DNA of 64,000 nt from Streptomyces venezuelae (GCF_008642295.1 NZ_CP029190.1:5687501-5751500); one strand, 5' to 3'. Positions 9,043 to 18,230 are shown, counted from the first letter of the stretch. Translations and numbers: made by a program. The notes: a model not told the origin generated them from the letters alone.

Positions 9043-10227
9043 ATGATCGACCGGTTGATCGAAACGCCGCCCCTGGTGGACCAGTACTGCCACGGGGTGC
9101 TCCGCACCGAGCTCGGGCTCGGCACCTTCGAGGACCGGCTCGGGCGGTCCGTGGGGCCCGCCGCCGCCGGGACCACCTTCTTCGACACCCAGGCCGGGTT
9201 CGCCGTCCGGCGCTGGTGTCCGCCGCTGCTCGGGCTGGAAGCCCACTGCGCCCCCGCCCGCTACCTCGCCCGACGGCGCGAGCTGGGCGGGTACGAGGCC
9301 GGGCGGCGGCTCCTGCGCGGCGCCGGGGTCGGGGTCTACCTCGTCGACACCGGGCCGCCCGGGGATCTGACCCCGCCCGCCGAGCTGGCCGCCACCGCCG
9401 ATGCCGCCGCGTACGAGATCGTCCGGCTGGAGCTGCTGGCCGAGCAGGTGGCCGACACCTCCGGCACGGCCGAGGCCTTCCTCGGCAATCTCGCCGAGGC
9501 CGTCAGCGCCGCCGCCGTCACCGCCGTGGCCTTCACCTGCGGGCCCGCCGCCGGCCACGGCACCGCGCTGGCCTTCGCCCCCGAGCCGCCCGGCGCCGGC
9601 GAGGTCCGCCGGGCGGCCGGCCGCTGGCTGGCCGGGCGGTCCAAGGGCGGGCCGGTGCGGGATCCCGTACTGCTGCGGCACCTGCTGTGGTGCGCCGTGG
9701 CGTCCCGGCTGCCGCTGCAACTGCACACCGGGGCAGCGGACCCGTACCAGCGGATCGACCGGACCGATCCGGTGCTGCTCACCGATTTCGTCCGCGCGAC
9801 CGCCGGCCTCGGCACGGACCTGGTGCTGCTGCACGGCTATCCGTACCACCGCCGGGCCGCCCATCTCGCCGCCGCGTTCCCGCACGTGTACGCCGATCTG
9901 GGCCCGGCCCTCGCCCACACCGGGGCCCGTGCCGCCGAGGTGCTCGCCGAGTTCCTCGAACTCGCACCGTTCGGCAAGCTGCTGTTCTCCAGCGGAGGCC
10001 GGCAGCTGCCGGAGCTGCACGTGGTGGGGGCCCGGGTGTTCCGGGAGGCGCTGGGCCGGGTGCTCGGCGGCTGGGTGGCCGACGGGGCCTGGTCCCTGCG
10101 GGACGCCGAGCGGGTGGCCGGGATGCTCGCGGCGGGCAATGCCCGCCGGGTCTACCGGCTGGGGCGGACCGGGGAGGCTGGGATCGTGGCCGGCGAGAGC
10201 GCTGCCGCGGTCCTGCTAGACCGCTGA
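9043..10227 (+). CDS. Amidohydrolase-family protein (TIM barrel)
   Basis: A 394-residue member of the amidohydrolase_2 (FluG C-domain-like) fold. It shows the N-terminal motif LVDQYCHGV at residues 12-19, LPLQLHTGAAD near 230, LVLLHGYPYHRRAAHLAAAF near 265, and a Ser-Gly-Gly turn near 320 (LLFSSGGRQLPELH). In this superfamily the N-terminal motif is normally HxH with both His binding metal. Here the first is Tyr15 and only His17 remains, so metal binding may be altered. The substrate is unknown. The ATG at 9043 is chosen because MIDRLIETPPLVDQ aligns with the usual start. Its 3' end overlaps the convergent ctaA gene by 12 bp. Confidence 0.75.
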   Translation: MIDRLIETPPLVDQYCHGVLRTELGLGTFEDRLGRSVGPAAAGTTFFDTQAGFAVRRWCPPLLGLEAHCAPARYLARRRELGGYEAGRRLLRGAGVGVYLVDTGPPGDLTPPAELAATADAAAYEIVRLELLAEQVADTSGTAEAFLGNLAEAVSAAAVTAVAFTCGPAAGHGTALAFAPEPPGAGEVRRAAGRWLAGRSKGGPVRDPVLLRHLLWCAVASRLPLQLHTGAADPYQRIDRTDPVLLTDFVRATAGLGTDLVLLHGYPYHRRAAHLAAAFPHVYADLGPALAHTGARAAEVLAEFLELAPFGKLLFSSGGRQLPELHVVGARVFREALGRVLGGWVADGAWSLRDAERVAGMLAAGNARRVYRLGRTGEAGIVAGESAAAVLLDR

Positions 10228-11175
10228 CAGCGCGGGGTCGCTCTGTGCCGGGATCTCCGCCTGCGCCACCGGGCGTTCGCGCAGGCTCAGCGCGAGCCGG
10301 AGCACGGCGATCCACACCAGGCACGAGCCGAGCATGTGGGAGGCCACCAGGACCTCGGGCAGCTCGGTGAAGAACTGCACGTACCCGATACCGCCCTGGG
10401 CGAGCAGCACGATCAGCAGGTCGCGGGCCCGGGCCCGGGTGTCGACCGGGGCGTCGACCACCCGCAGCACCAGCCACATCGCCACCGCGAGGGCGCAGAC
10501 CAGCCAGGCGGCGATGGCGTGCACATGGGCCGTGGTGGCCCAGTCGAAGCCCATCCGCTCGACCTCGCTGCTGTCACCGGCGTGCGGACCCGCCCCGGTG
10601 ACCACGGTGCCCGCGGCGATCAGGACGAAGGTGGTGGCGATCAGCGCCCAGGACAGCTTGCGGACCGGTGCCGGAACCCGCGGCTTCGGCGCGGAGTCCC
10701 CCTCGCGGGCCCGCTGCCAGGTGAGGGTGGTCACCGCGATCAGCGCGGTGGCGAGCAGGAAGTGCCCGGCCACGCTGTACGGGTTGAGGCCGGTCTTGAC
10801 GGTGATGCCGCCGAGCACGGCGTTGGAGAGCACCAGTGCGAACTGGGTCCAGCCGAGCCGGGTCAGCGAGCGCCGCCACGGCTTGGCCGAGCGGGCCGAG
10901 AGGATCGACCAGCCGACGGCCGCGCTCAGTACGTACGTCAGCATCCGGTTGCCGAACTCGATGGCCCCGTGCAGCCCCTGAGCGGGGGTCGCGAAGAGGT
11001 TGTCGTCGGTGCACTTGGGCCAGGTGTCGCAGCCGAGACCGGATCCGGTCAGCCGTACCGCCCCGCCGGTGACGACGATGACCACCGTCATGACGAGGGC
11101 GGTGAGCGCGGCCCGCTGGACGGTCCGGGGTGACGGGGTCCAGCGGCTGGCGAGGTATGCGAGGGGGTTCAACAC
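10216..11175 (-). CDS. ctaA: Heme A synthase (COX15/CtaA family)
   Basis: Oxidises the C8 methyl of heme O to a formyl group, giving heme A for cytochrome aa3 oxidase. The 319-residue membrane protein has about eight transmembrane helices. VVTGGAVRLTGSGLGCDTWP near residue 35, with the CDTWPKC Cys pair, is diagnostic of CtaA. Conserved His residues lie in GLHGAIEFGNRML, VAGHFLLATAL, TTAHVHAIAAW and VASHMLGS. GTG at 11175 (MLNPLAYLASRW) is used; an upstream TTG at 11205 (adding ten residues) is possible but has no good ribosome binding site. It acts directly after CtaB. Confidence 0.92.
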   Translation of the reverse strand: MLNPLAYLASRWTPSPRTVQRAALTALVMTVVIVVTGGAVRLTGSGLGCDTWPKCTDDNLFATPAQGLHGAIEFGNRMLTYVLSAAVGWSILSARSAKPWRRSLTRLGWTQFALVLSNAVLGGITVKTGLNPYSVAGHFLLATALIAVTTLTWQRAREGDSAPKPRVPAPVRKLSWALIATTFVLIAAGTVVTGAGPHAGDSSEVERMGFDWATTAHVHAIAAWLVCALAVAMWLVLRVVDAPVDTRARARDLLIVLLAQGGIGYVQFFTELPEVLVASHMLGSCLVWIAVLRLALSLRERPVAQAEIPAQSDPALSAV

Positions 11176-11209
11176 GCCCCATATCGTAGGCGAACCCTTG
11201 TGCAAAGTT

Positions 11210-12400
11210 TCACGAGGGGGCGTCCGGCGGGCCCGACGGCGCCGCTTCGGGGCTGCTGAGCAGGCGGAACCGGGCGCCCGCCGAGTCCCCTTCCTCCTGC
11301 CACCAGATGTGGAGCCGCCAATGCCCGCCGGGCTCCGGGCAGTCCGCGGACTCCGTGAATCCGTGGATGAGTTCGGACGCTACGTCCTCTGCTGTCCTGT
11401 TTCGCACGTCTGCTGCGCTATGCCAGGGATGCCCGAGTACGGTCCACAGTCCGTCGGCCGCCCGCACCTCGAACCGCCACACCGCCCGCCACGGGGTGAC
11501 CTCCAGCATCGTCATCACGTGTTCCGGATCGAGCAGCAGCCGGGCGGCCGTCTCGGCCGGCTCCACCCCCTGGATCCGGGCGGCCACCACGGCCTGCGGC
11601 AGCAGGGACTCGGGCAGCAGCCCGTCCCCGCGCAGCCGCACCAGCGACTCGAAGGACAGGAACCGCAGCCGCAGCTCCAGCTGGCGCCCGATGTGGTCCA
11701 GGACCTCCTCGGCCTCCTGGCGGGTCTCCGGGTCCGGCCCGGTCAGCAGCAGCCTGCGGAAGTCGCTCTCCGCGTCCACCGCCCAGGCCACCGCGTCCTC
11801 GGTGAAGCCGAGCTCGGCGAGCCGGTCGCCGAGGAAGACCTTGGCCTGGGCCAGGCCGCGCCGGTTGACCGGATCGGCCTGGTCCAGGCCGCGCCACACC
11901 TCCACCGCGGACCGGGTCAGGTCGATGGCGCGCTCACCGGCAACCCGCTCCATCGGGTTCGGCGCCTCGACGGCGGCCGTGCCCAGCGGATAGCGCGGCA
12001 GCCGCCGGCCGTCGCTCAGCGGCCAGGCCAGCCAGACACCCTGGTTGATCAGGCCCTTGGCGTACCAGCGGGCGTATTCGGGGGAGTGCCCCGCGGCCTG
12101 CTGGGCGTGCCGCATGCCCTCCTCGACGGCGGACAGGGCCCCGGCCCGGTCCCCCTGCCCGAAGCGCCGGCCGGCCAGGTCGGCCAGCCGCAGACCCAGC
12201 CGCGCGGCACAGTCGGGATCGGTCCGGGCGGGCTCGCGCAGGGCGGTGATCAGCTCGCCCAGCAGCCGGTCCGCCTCCTCGGGAGCCGCCTGAGCGGCCC
12301 CCGACCTGATCCGTGCCCACTGTTCGTCCAGCCGCAGAACGGCCTCTCGCTGCGCCATGCCTCCGCCCCCCGGCGTCACGTCATGTGTGGAGGTGTCCAT
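11210..12400 (-). CDS. Hypothetical protein, helical (TPR-like) N-terminal half
   Basis: Function not recognised. The 396-residue product is soluble, with no signal peptide or membrane helix. Residues 15-250 are rich in Ala/Leu/Arg amphipathic helices (for example GDRAGALSAVEEGMRHAQQA and GFTEDAVAWAVDAESDFRRL) that read like tetratricopeptide-type pairs. Residues 290-385 look like a small beta-rich domain (TPWRAVWRFEVRAADGLWTV, HWRLHIWWQEEGD). ATGs at 12400 and 12358 (MAQREAVLRLDEQW) are both possible; neither has ideal ribosome binding site spacing. It lies between ctaA and an ABC exporter, all leftward, with gaps of about 35 bp, so cotranscription with the exporter genes is plausible. Confidence 0.7.
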   Translation of the reverse strand: MDTSTHDVTPGGGGMAQREAVLRLDEQWARIRSGAAQAAPEEADRLLGELITALREPARTDPDCAARLGLRLADLAGRRFGQGDRAGALSAVEEGMRHAQQAAGHSPEYARWYAKGLINQGVWLAWPLSDGRRLPRYPLGTAAVEAPNPMERVAGERAIDLTRSAVEVWRGLDQADPVNRRGLAQAKVFLGDRLAELGFTEDAVAWAVDAESDFRRLLLTGPDPETRQEAEEVLDHIGRQLELRLRFLSFESLVRLRGDGLLPESLLPQAVVAARIQGVEPAETAARLLLDPEHVMTMLEVTPWRAVWRFEVRAADGLWTVLGHPWHSAADVRNRTAEDVASELIHGFTESADCPEPGGHWRLHIWWQEEGDSAGARFRLLSSPEAAPSGPPDAPS

Positions 12401-12433
12401 CCTCGCGGCTGGGACGTGTGCAACGGAAGGGAT

Positions 12434-13201
12434 TCACTCCCAGCGGAAGAACCGGGCTGCCGCGCCCAGGCCCAGCACCGCCCAGCCGGCCAGCACCGCG
12501 ACCGCGCCCCAGGGCAGCGGGGCGCCGTGCTGGAGCACCTCACGCAGCCCGTCGGAGAGCGCCGAGATCGGCAGCAGCTCCAGGGCAGACCGGAGGGCCC
12601 CCGGGAACCTGTCCAGCGGCACGATCACCCCGCCGCCGACCAGCAGCAGGAGAAAGACGAGGTTGGCGGCGGCCAGGGTCGCCTCGGCCTTGAGGGTGCC
12701 GGCCATCAGCAGGCCGAGCCCGGAGAAGGCCGCCGTGCCGAGCAGGATCAGCGCCGCCACGGCGAGCGGGTTGCCCTGGGGGGACCAGCCCAGGCCCAGC
12801 GCGATCACCGTCAGCAGGGCGATCTGCAGTACCTCGGTGACCAGTACGGACAGGGTCTTGGCGGCCATCAGCGCCCAGCGCGGCAGCGGCGAGGCCCCGA
12901 GCCGCTTGAGCACGCCGTAGCGGCGGTCGAAGCCGGTGGCGATGGCCTGGCCGGTGAAGGCCGTGGACAGCACGGCGAGCGCAAGGATGCCGGGGGCCAG
13001 GAAGTCCACCGGCTTCTCCGCGCCGGTGTCCACGATGTCCACGGCGGAGAACAGCACCAGCAGCAGCGCCGGGATGATCACCGTCAGCAGCAGCTGCTCC
13101 CCGTTGCGCAGCAGCATCCGGGTCTCCAGCGCGGTCTGCGCGGCGATCATCCGGGACACGGGTGCGGCCCCCGGCCGGGGGGTGAACGTACCGGCGCTCA
13201 T
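12434..13201 (-). CDS. ABC-2 type exporter, membrane subunit
   Basis: A 255-residue polytopic protein with about six hydrophobic segments: LLLTVIIPALLLVLFSAVDI, FLAPGILALAVLSTAFTGQ, VLVTEVLQIALLTVIALGLG, LAVAALILLGTAAFSGLGLL, LAAANLVFLLLLVGGGVIV and the C-terminus. The layout, and the SALSDGLREVL segment before the last helix, fit the ABC-2 permease (DrrB-like) family. Its ATG overlaps the stop of the upstream ATPase gene (ATGA), so the two are translationally coupled and form one transporter. The cargo is unknown; such pairs export drugs, lipids or small metabolites. Confidence 0.88.
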   Translation of the reverse strand: MSAGTFTPRPGAAPVSRMIAAQTALETRMLLRNGEQLLLTVIIPALLLVLFSAVDIVDTGAEKPVDFLAPGILALAVLSTAFTGQAIATGFDRRYGVLKRLGASPLPRWALMAAKTLSVLVTEVLQIALLTVIALGLGWSPQGNPLAVAALILLGTAAFSGLGLLMAGTLKAEATLAAANLVFLLLLVGGGVIVPLDRFPGALRSALELLPISALSDGLREVLQHGAPLPWGAVAVLAGWAVLGLGAAARFFRWE

Positions 13202-14124
13202 GCGCGCAGCTCCTTACCGGTCAGCTCCAAGAAGACGTCCTCCAGGGTGTGCCGTTCCACCGAGAGGCTGTCCGGCAGGACTCCGTGCTGGGCGCACCAG
13301 GAGGCGACGGTGGCCAGCATCTGCGGGTCGACATCGCCGTTGACCCGGTAGACACCGGGGGTGAGCTCGGCAGCCTTGGCTCCGTCGGGCAGGGCCTTGA
13401 GCAGCGAGGCGAGGTCCAGGGCCGGGCGGCCGGTGAAGCGCAGGGTGTTCTCGGCGCCGCCCCGGCACAGCTGCTCGGGGCTGCCGTGGGCGATGACCCG
13501 GCCGGCGTCGACGATGGCGACCTCGTCGGCGAGCTGCTCGGCCTCGTCCATGTGGTGGGTGGTGAGGACGACGGTCACCCCGTCGGCGCGCAGTTCCCGT
13601 ACGAGGTCCCAGGTGGCGCGGCGGGCCTGCGGGTCCAGGCCGGCCGTCGGCTCGTCCAGGAAGACCAGCTCGGGGCGGCCGACCACGGCGATGGCGAGGG
13701 CCAGGCGCTGCTGCTGGCCGCCGGAGAGGCGGCGGTAGGGGGTCCGGCCGCAGCCGCCCAGCCCGAGCCGCTCGACCAGGCCGTTCACATCGAGCGGGTC
13801 GGCGTACAGGCCTGCCATGTGGCGGAGCATCTCGACGGCGCGGGCGCCGGAGTAGATCCCGCCGGACTGGAGCATCACGCCGATCCGGGGCCGCAGGGCG
13901 GCGGCCTCGGCTATCGGGTCCAGGCCGAGGACGCGGACGGATCCGGCGTCGGGGCGGAGGTAGCCCTCGGCGGTTTCCACGGTGGTGGTCTTGCCCGCGC
14001 CGTTGGGGCCGAGGACCGCGGTGACGGAGGACCGGCCGACGGTGAGGTCGAGGCCGTCCACCGCGGTCTTGGCGCCGTACCGCTTCACCAGTCCGCGGAT
14101 CTGCACGGCGGGGTCGTTGCTCAT
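13198..14124 (-). CDS. ABC-2 type exporter, ATP-binding subunit
   Basis: A 308-residue ATPase with Walker A GPNGAGKTTT near residue 40, signature LSGGQQQR near 138, Walker B LVFLDEPTAGLD near 158 and an H-loop His in VLTTHHMDEAE near 190. The C-terminal extension after residue 220 is typical of DrrA/NodI-like subunits. The start is ATG at 14124 (MSNDPAVQIRGLV); the longer open frame upstream has no homologous sequence. It energises the permease encoded immediately downstream with a 4-bp overlap. In this chromosomal neighbourhood it is divergent from sufR. Confidence 0.9.
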   Translation of the reverse strand: MSNDPAVQIRGLVKRYGAKTAVDGLDLTVGRSSVTAVLGPNGAGKTTTVETAEGYLRPDAGSVRVLGLDPIAEAAALRPRIGVMLQSGGIYSGARAVEMLRHMAGLYADPLDVNGLVERLGLGGCGRTPYRRLSGGQQQRLALAIAVVGRPELVFLDEPTAGLDPQARRATWDLVRELRADGVTVVLTTHHMDEAEQLADEVAIVDAGRVIAHGSPEQLCRGGAENTLRFTGRPALDLASLLKALPDGAKAAELTPGVYRVNGDVDPQMLATVASWCAQHGVLPDSLSVERHTLEDVFLELTGKELRA

Positions 14125-14488
14125 GCGGGTGAGTCTACGGAGCGCGGAAAGAGGCTCTCCGTCGCGGGGTGGCCGCGGGGTGGCGGTATTCGATCGCAAT
14201 TACGGCGCTCTTCCGGCGGTTCTGATCCTGGATGGCCCAGCAGCGTTCAGTGATCTTTTCCGGAATTCGGGCCACCGCGCGCCCGGAAACTCCATGAGGG
14301 GAGGATTGCTGGTGGGGGCGGTGCGCAAGGGCGTGAATGGCGTTCGCGGGGACGGCGGCTGACAGCGGAGTGCTGGCCTCCGTATAACTCTCCGTAGATA
14401 AATTAGGTAACCCTTAGTGATGGAGGCCACCAGGGGTGGCCGCGATCACGGCTTGTCTGGGCTCGCTTAATTACGCAACAATGGCGTT
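14125..14488. promoter_or_regulatory. Divergent regulatory region between the ABC exporter and sufR
   Basis: 364 bp without a gene. It contains an iron-box-like sequence (14403-14421), a comparatively AT-rich patch just before sufR (CTTAATTACG, 14466-14475) that may include the -10 element, and the SufR operator running into the start codon. The left half (14125-14390) shows nothing recognisable beyond the presumed leader of the exporter genes. Confidence 0.6.
14403..14421 (+). promoter_or_regulatory. Candidate iron box (DmdR/IdeR-type)
   Basis: TTAGGTAACCCTTAGTGAT matches the actinobacterial iron-box consensus TWAGGTWAGSCTWACCTWA at 14 of 19 positions, with a perfect left half. It lies about 70 bp upstream of sufR. 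The right half is poor, so the site may be weak or coincidental. Iron-dependent control of suf genes by DtxR-family regulators is known in other actinobacteria. Confidence 0.35.
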
Positions 14489-14489
14489 G
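14476..14489 (+). promoter_or_regulatory. SufR operator CAAC-N6-GTTG overlapping the sufR start
   Basis: CAACAATGGCGTTG is an exact match to the inverted-repeat site reported for streptomycete SufR, CAAC-N6-GTTG. Its last G is the first base of the sufR GTG start codon. Binding there would block transcription initiation or elongation into sufR and the whole operon, giving autoregulation by Fe-S status. The position suggests a leaderless or very short-leader transcript. Confidence 0.8.
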
Positions 14490-15244
14490 TGAAAAACGGC
14501 GAACGGCTGATCGAGACCCCCCAGGGGGAGCTCGCGACCGGGGAGCGGTCCACCCGCAACCGGGTCGCGCGGTCCATCCTGGACCACGGTCCGTCCACCG
14601 TCGCCGACCTCGCCCAGCGTCTCGGCCTCACCCAGGCCGCCGTCCGCCGCCATCTCGACACGCTCGTCGCCGACGACGTGGTCGCACCCCGTGAGCAGCG
14701 CGTGTACGGCACGCGCACCCGGGGCAGGCCCGCCAAGGTCTTCGCGCTCACCGACTGCGGGCGTGACGCCTTCGACCAGTCCTACGACACCCTCGCCGCG
14801 GACGCCCTGCGCTGGATCGCGCAGTCCGCGGGCGGCGGCGAACAGGGCGAGGCGGCCGTGGCCGCCTTCGCGAAGGCGCGGCTGGACGCGCAGGCCGAGG
14901 CCTACCGGGTGGCAGTCGACGCGGCGGACCCCGCGGACCGCACCGAGGCCCTGGCCAAGGCGTTGACCGTGGACGGGTACGCTGCTACGGCGAAGAGCGC
15001 TCCCGGTCCGCACAGCGGAGAACAGCTCTGTCAGCACCACTGCCCGGTCGCCCATGTCGCCGAGCAGTTCCCGCAGCTGTGCGAGGCGGAGACCGAGGTC
15101 TTCTCACGCCTGCTCGGGACGCATGTGCAGCGTCTCGCCACGATTGCCCACGGCGACGGGGTGTGCACCACCTTCATTCCGCGAAGCGCAGCACAGGCAA
15201 CCACATCAGCATCTGGAAGCACGGCCGGGAGGAACCCCGCATGA
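14489..15244 (+). CDS. sufR: Fe-S cluster-sensing transcriptional repressor SufR
   Basis: DeoR/ArsR-like winged-helix repressor of the suf operon. The 251-residue protein has an N-terminal winged helix (residues 20-85, [20 protein letters not shown] then [18 protein letters not shown]). A C-terminal cysteine cluster, Cys181, Cys185 and Cys198 ([19 protein letters not shown]) plus Cys226, is positioned to hold an Fe-S cluster as described for SufR. The GTG start coincides with its own operator. The stop codon overlaps the sufB ATG (ATGA), so repressor and first structural gene are coupled. Confidence 0.93.
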   Translation: MKNGERLIETPQGELATGERSTRNRVARSILDHGPSTVADLAQRLGLTQAAVRRHLDTLVADDVVAPREQRVYGTRTRGRPAKVFALTDCGRDAFDQSYDTLAADALRWIAQSAGGGEQGEAAVAAFAKARLDAQAEAYRVAVDAADPADRTEALAKALTVDGYAATAKSAPGPHSGEQLCQHHCPVAHVAEQFPQLCEAETEVFSRLLGTHVQRLATIAHGDGVCTTFIPRSAAQATTSASGSTAGRNPA

Positions 15245-16656
15245 CCACGGAGACTGCTCACCCTGAACTTGAGGGTCTGGGCAAGTACGAGTACGGCTGG
15301 GCCGACTCCGACGCGGCCGGTGCCGCTGCCAAGCGCGGACTGAACGAGGACGTCGTCCGCGACATCTCCTCGAAGAAGAACGAGCCCGAGTGGATGCTGA
15401 AGCTCCGCCTCAAGGGCCTCAAGCTCTTCGACAAGAAGCCCATGCCGACCTGGGGCTCCGACCTCTCCGGCATCGACTTCGACAACATCAAGTACTTCGT
15501 GCGTTCCACCGAGAAGCAGGCTGCTTCCTGGGAGGACCTGCCCGAGGACATCAAGAACACGTACGACAAGCTCGGCATCCCGGAGGCGGAGAAGCAGCGC
15601 CTGGTCGCCGGCGTCGCCGCCCAGTACGAGTCCGAGGTCGTCTACCACCAGATCCGCGAGGACCTGGAGGAGCAGGGCGTCATCTTCGTCGACACCGACA
15701 CCGCGCTGAAGGAGCACGAGGAACTCTTCAAGGAGTACTTCGGCACCGTCATCCCGGTCGGCGACAACAAGTTCGCCTCCCTGAACACCGCCGTGTGGTC
15801 GGGCGGCTCGTTCATCTACGTGCCCAAGGGCGTGCAGGTGGAGATCCCGCTCCAGGCCTACTTCCGTATCAACACGGAGAACATGGGCCAGTTCGAGCGG
15901 ACGCTGATCATCGTCGACGAGGACGCCTACGTCCACTACGTCGAGGGCTGCACCGCCCCGATCTACTCCTCCGACTCGCTGCACAGCGCCGTGGTCGAGA
16001 TCATCGTGAAGAAGGGCGGCCGGTGCCGCTACACGACGATCCAGAACTGGTCGAACAACGTCTACAACCTGGTCACCAAGCGCGCCGTGGCGTACGAGGG
16101 CGCGACCATGGAGTGGATCGACGGCAACATCGGTTCCAAGGTCACCATGAAGTACCCGGCCGTCTACCTGATGGGCGAGCACGCCAAGGGCGAGACCCTC
16201 TCCATCGCCTTCGCGGGCGAGGGCCAGCACCAGGACGCCGGCTCCAAGATGGTCCACATGGCGCCGAACACCTCCTCCAACATCGTCTCCAAGTCGGTGG
16301 CGCGGGGCGGCGGCCGTACCTCCTACCGCGGCCTGGTCGAGATCGGCGAGGGCGCCGCCGGCTCCAAGAGCAACGTCCTCTGCGACGCCCTGCTCGTCGA
16401 CACCATCTCCCGCTCGGACACGTACCCCTACGTGGACGTCCGCGAGGACGACGTGACCATGGGCCACGAGGCGACCGTCTCCAAGGTCTCCGACGACCAG
16501 CTGTTCTACCTGATGCAGCGCGGCATGTCGGAGTTCGAGGCCATGGCCATGATCGTGCGCGGCTTCGTCGAGCCGATCGCGAAGGAGCTGCCCATGGAGT
16601 ACGCGCTGGAGCTCAACCGGCTGATCGAGCTGCAGATGGAGGGCTCGGTCGGCTAG
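15241..16656 (+). CDS. sufB: Fe-S cluster assembly scaffold protein SufB
   Basis: Core subunit of the SufBC2D scaffold on which Fe-S clusters are built from persulfide sulfur. The 471-residue protein starts [20 protein letters not shown]. It contains [20 protein letters not shown] near residue 185, [20 protein letters not shown] near 245 with a conserved Cys, and [12 protein letters not shown] near 360, all typical of SufB. The start is the ATG overlapping the sufR stop. It is followed after 71 bp by the paralogous sufD and works with SufC and the SufS-SufU sulfur donor pair encoded downstream. Confidence 0.97.
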   Translation: MTTETAHPELEGLGKYEYGWADSDAAGAAAKRGLNEDVVRDISSKKNEPEWMLKLRLKGLKLFDKKPMPTWGSDLSGIDFDNIKYFVRSTEKQAASWEDLPEDIKNTYDKLGIPEAEKQRLVAGVAAQYESEVVYHQIREDLEEQGVIFVDTDTALKEHEELFKEYFGTVIPVGDNKFASLNTAVWSGGSFIYVPKGVQVEIPLQAYFRINTENMGQFERTLIIVDEDAYVHYVEGCTAPIYSSDSLHSAVVEIIVKKGGRCRYTTIQNWSNNVYNLVTKRAVAYEGATMEWIDGNIGSKVTMKYPAVYLMGEHAKGETLSIAFAGEGQHQDAGSKMVHMAPNTSSNIVSKSVARGGGRTSYRGLVEIGEGAAGSKSNVLCDALLVDTISRSDTYPYVDVREDDVTMGHEATVSKVSDDQLFYLMQRGMSEFEAMAMIVRGFVEPIAKELPMEYALELNRLIELQMEGSVG

Positions 16657-16727
16657 TCCGGCCGCGGCCCGCCCGCAGCGCAGATCCCCTTTGACGCAAG
16701 ACGCAGGAAGAGAGCAAGACGACAGCC

Positions 16728-17906
16728 ATGGCTGAGGCTCAGAATATTCCGGTGGGTTCCACCACCGCCGGCTCGATCGCGGTGGCCGCCGAGTCCACCG
16801 TCGCCACCCGGATGAGCGCGCCCCCGTCCTTCGACGTGGCCGACTTCCCCGTGCCGCACGGCCGCGAGGAGGAGTGGCGCTTCACCCCGCTGGAGCGGCT
16901 GCGCGGACTCCACGACGGCACCGCCGTCGCCAACGGCACCATGAAGGCCCAGATCGACGCCCCCGAGGGCGTCACGGTCGAGTCCGTGGACCGCGGCGAC
17001 GAGCGCATCGGCAAGGCCGGCACCCCGGTGGACCGGGTCTCCGCCCAGGCCTTCACCTCGTTCGCCAAGGCCACGGTCGTCACCGTGCCCAAGGAGACCG
17101 TGCTCGCCGAGCCGATCCGCGTCGCCCTGCACGGCGAGGGCGGCACGACCTTCGGGCACACCGTCTTCGACATCAAGCCGTTCGCCGAGGCGATCATCGT
17201 GATCGACCACACCGGTGACGGCGTGCGCGCCGCCAACGTCGACATCCTCGTCGGCGACGGCGCCAAGGTCACCTTCGTGTCCGTGCAGGACTGGGACGAC
17301 ACCGCCGTCCACACCTCCCAGCACAACGCGCTGATCGGCCGCGACGCGAGCTTCAAGTCCGTGGTCGTCACCTTCGGCGGCGACGTCGTCCGCCTGCACC
17401 CGCGCGTCAGCTACGCGGGCCCCGGCGGCGAGGCCGAGATGCTCGGTCTGTACTTCACCGACGCCTCCCAGCACCAGGAGCACCGCCTCCTGGTCACCCA
17501 CGACGCCCCGCACTGCAAGTCCAACGTGGTCTACAAGGGCGCCCTGCAGGGCGAAGGCGCCCACGCGGTGTGGATCGGCGACGTACTCATCCAGAAGACC
17601 GCCGAGGGCACCGACACCTACGAGATGAACCGCAACCTCGTCCTCACGGACGGCGCGCGGGTCGACTCGGTGCCGAACCTGGAGATCGAGACCGGCGAGA
17701 TCGTCGGCGCCGGCCACGCCTCCGCGACCGGCCGCTTCGACGACGAGCAGCTCTTCTACCTCCAGGCCCGCGGCATCCCGGCCGACGAGGCCCGCCGTCT
17801 GGTGGTGCGCGGCTTCTTCGCCGAGCTGGTCCAGCAGATCGGCGTCGCCGACATCGAGGAGCGGCTGATCTCGAAGATCGAGGCCGAACTCGAGGCGTCC
17901 GTCTGA
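16728..17906 (+). CDS. sufD: Fe-S cluster assembly protein SufD
   Basis: Paralogue of SufB that completes the SufBC2D scaffold complex. The 392-residue protein has the family's N-terminal helical part (PHGREEEWRFTPLERLRGL near residue 45) and the beta-helix core. It has HPRVSYAGPGGEAEMLGLYF near 225 and the C-terminal GHASATGRFDDEQLFYLQAR near 330, with the conserved His of the SufB-SufD interface. ATG at 16728 is preceded by a purine-rich AGGAAGAGAG. The last base of its TGA stop is the A of the following ATG. Confidence 0.96.
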   Translation: MAEAQNIPVGSTTAGSIAVAAESTVATRMSAPPSFDVADFPVPHGREEEWRFTPLERLRGLHDGTAVANGTMKAQIDAPEGVTVESVDRGDERIGKAGTPVDRVSAQAFTSFAKATVVTVPKETVLAEPIRVALHGEGGTTFGHTVFDIKPFAEAIIVIDHTGDGVRAANVDILVGDGAKVTFVSVQDWDDTAVHTSQHNALIGRDASFKSVVVTFGGDVVRLHPRVSYAGPGGEAEMLGLYFTDASQHQEHRLLVTHDAPHCKSNVVYKGALQGEGAHAVWIGDVLIQKTAEGTDTYEMNRNLVLTDGARVDSVPNLEIETGEIVGAGHASATGRFDDEQLFYLQARGIPADEARRLVVRGFFAELVQQIGVADIEERLISKIEAELEASV

Positions 17907-18223
17907 TGACCTACGTCAAGGCCTGTGCGCTGAGCGAGCTGGAGGAGGACACCCCCAAGCGGGTGGAACTCGACGGCACGCCGGTGTCCATCGTCTCCAC
18001 CGACGGGGAGGTGTTCGCGATCCACGACATCTGCTCGCACGCGAACGTGTCCCTCTCGGAGGGCGAGGTCGAGGACTGCCAGATCGAGTGCTGGCTGCAC
18101 GGGTCGGCCTTCGACCTGCGCACCGGCAAGCCGTCCGGCCTTCCCGCGACGCGCCCCGTCCCCGTTTACCCCGTAAAGATCGAAGGGGACGACGTGCTCG
18201 TCTCCCTCACCCAGGAGTCCTGA
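17906..18223 (+). CDS. Rieske-type [2Fe-2S] ferredoxin of the suf operon
   Basis: A 105-residue non-heme iron ferredoxin of the Rieske fold. The two cluster-binding boxes are CSH (DICSHANVSLSEGEVED) and CWLHG (CQIECWLHGSAFDLRTGKPS), about 19 residues apart, as in biphenyl-dioxygenase ferredoxin relatives. It may donate electrons for cluster assembly or be an early recipient of clusters; that is inferred from its invariable place in actinobacterial suf operons. It overlaps sufD by one base (TGATG) and lies 7 bp before sufC. Confidence 0.93.
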   Translation: MTYVKACALSELEEDTPKRVELDGTPVSIVSTDGEVFAIHDICSHANVSLSEGEVEDCQIECWLHGSAFDLRTGKPSGLPATRPVPVYPVKIEGDDVLVSLTQES

Positions 18224-18230
18224 GGCACCC

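Noticed and set aside
11176..11205. Upstream TTG start for ctaA
   Set aside because: The extra ten residues are not typical of the family and there is no suitable ribosome binding site. GTG at 11175 is preferred.
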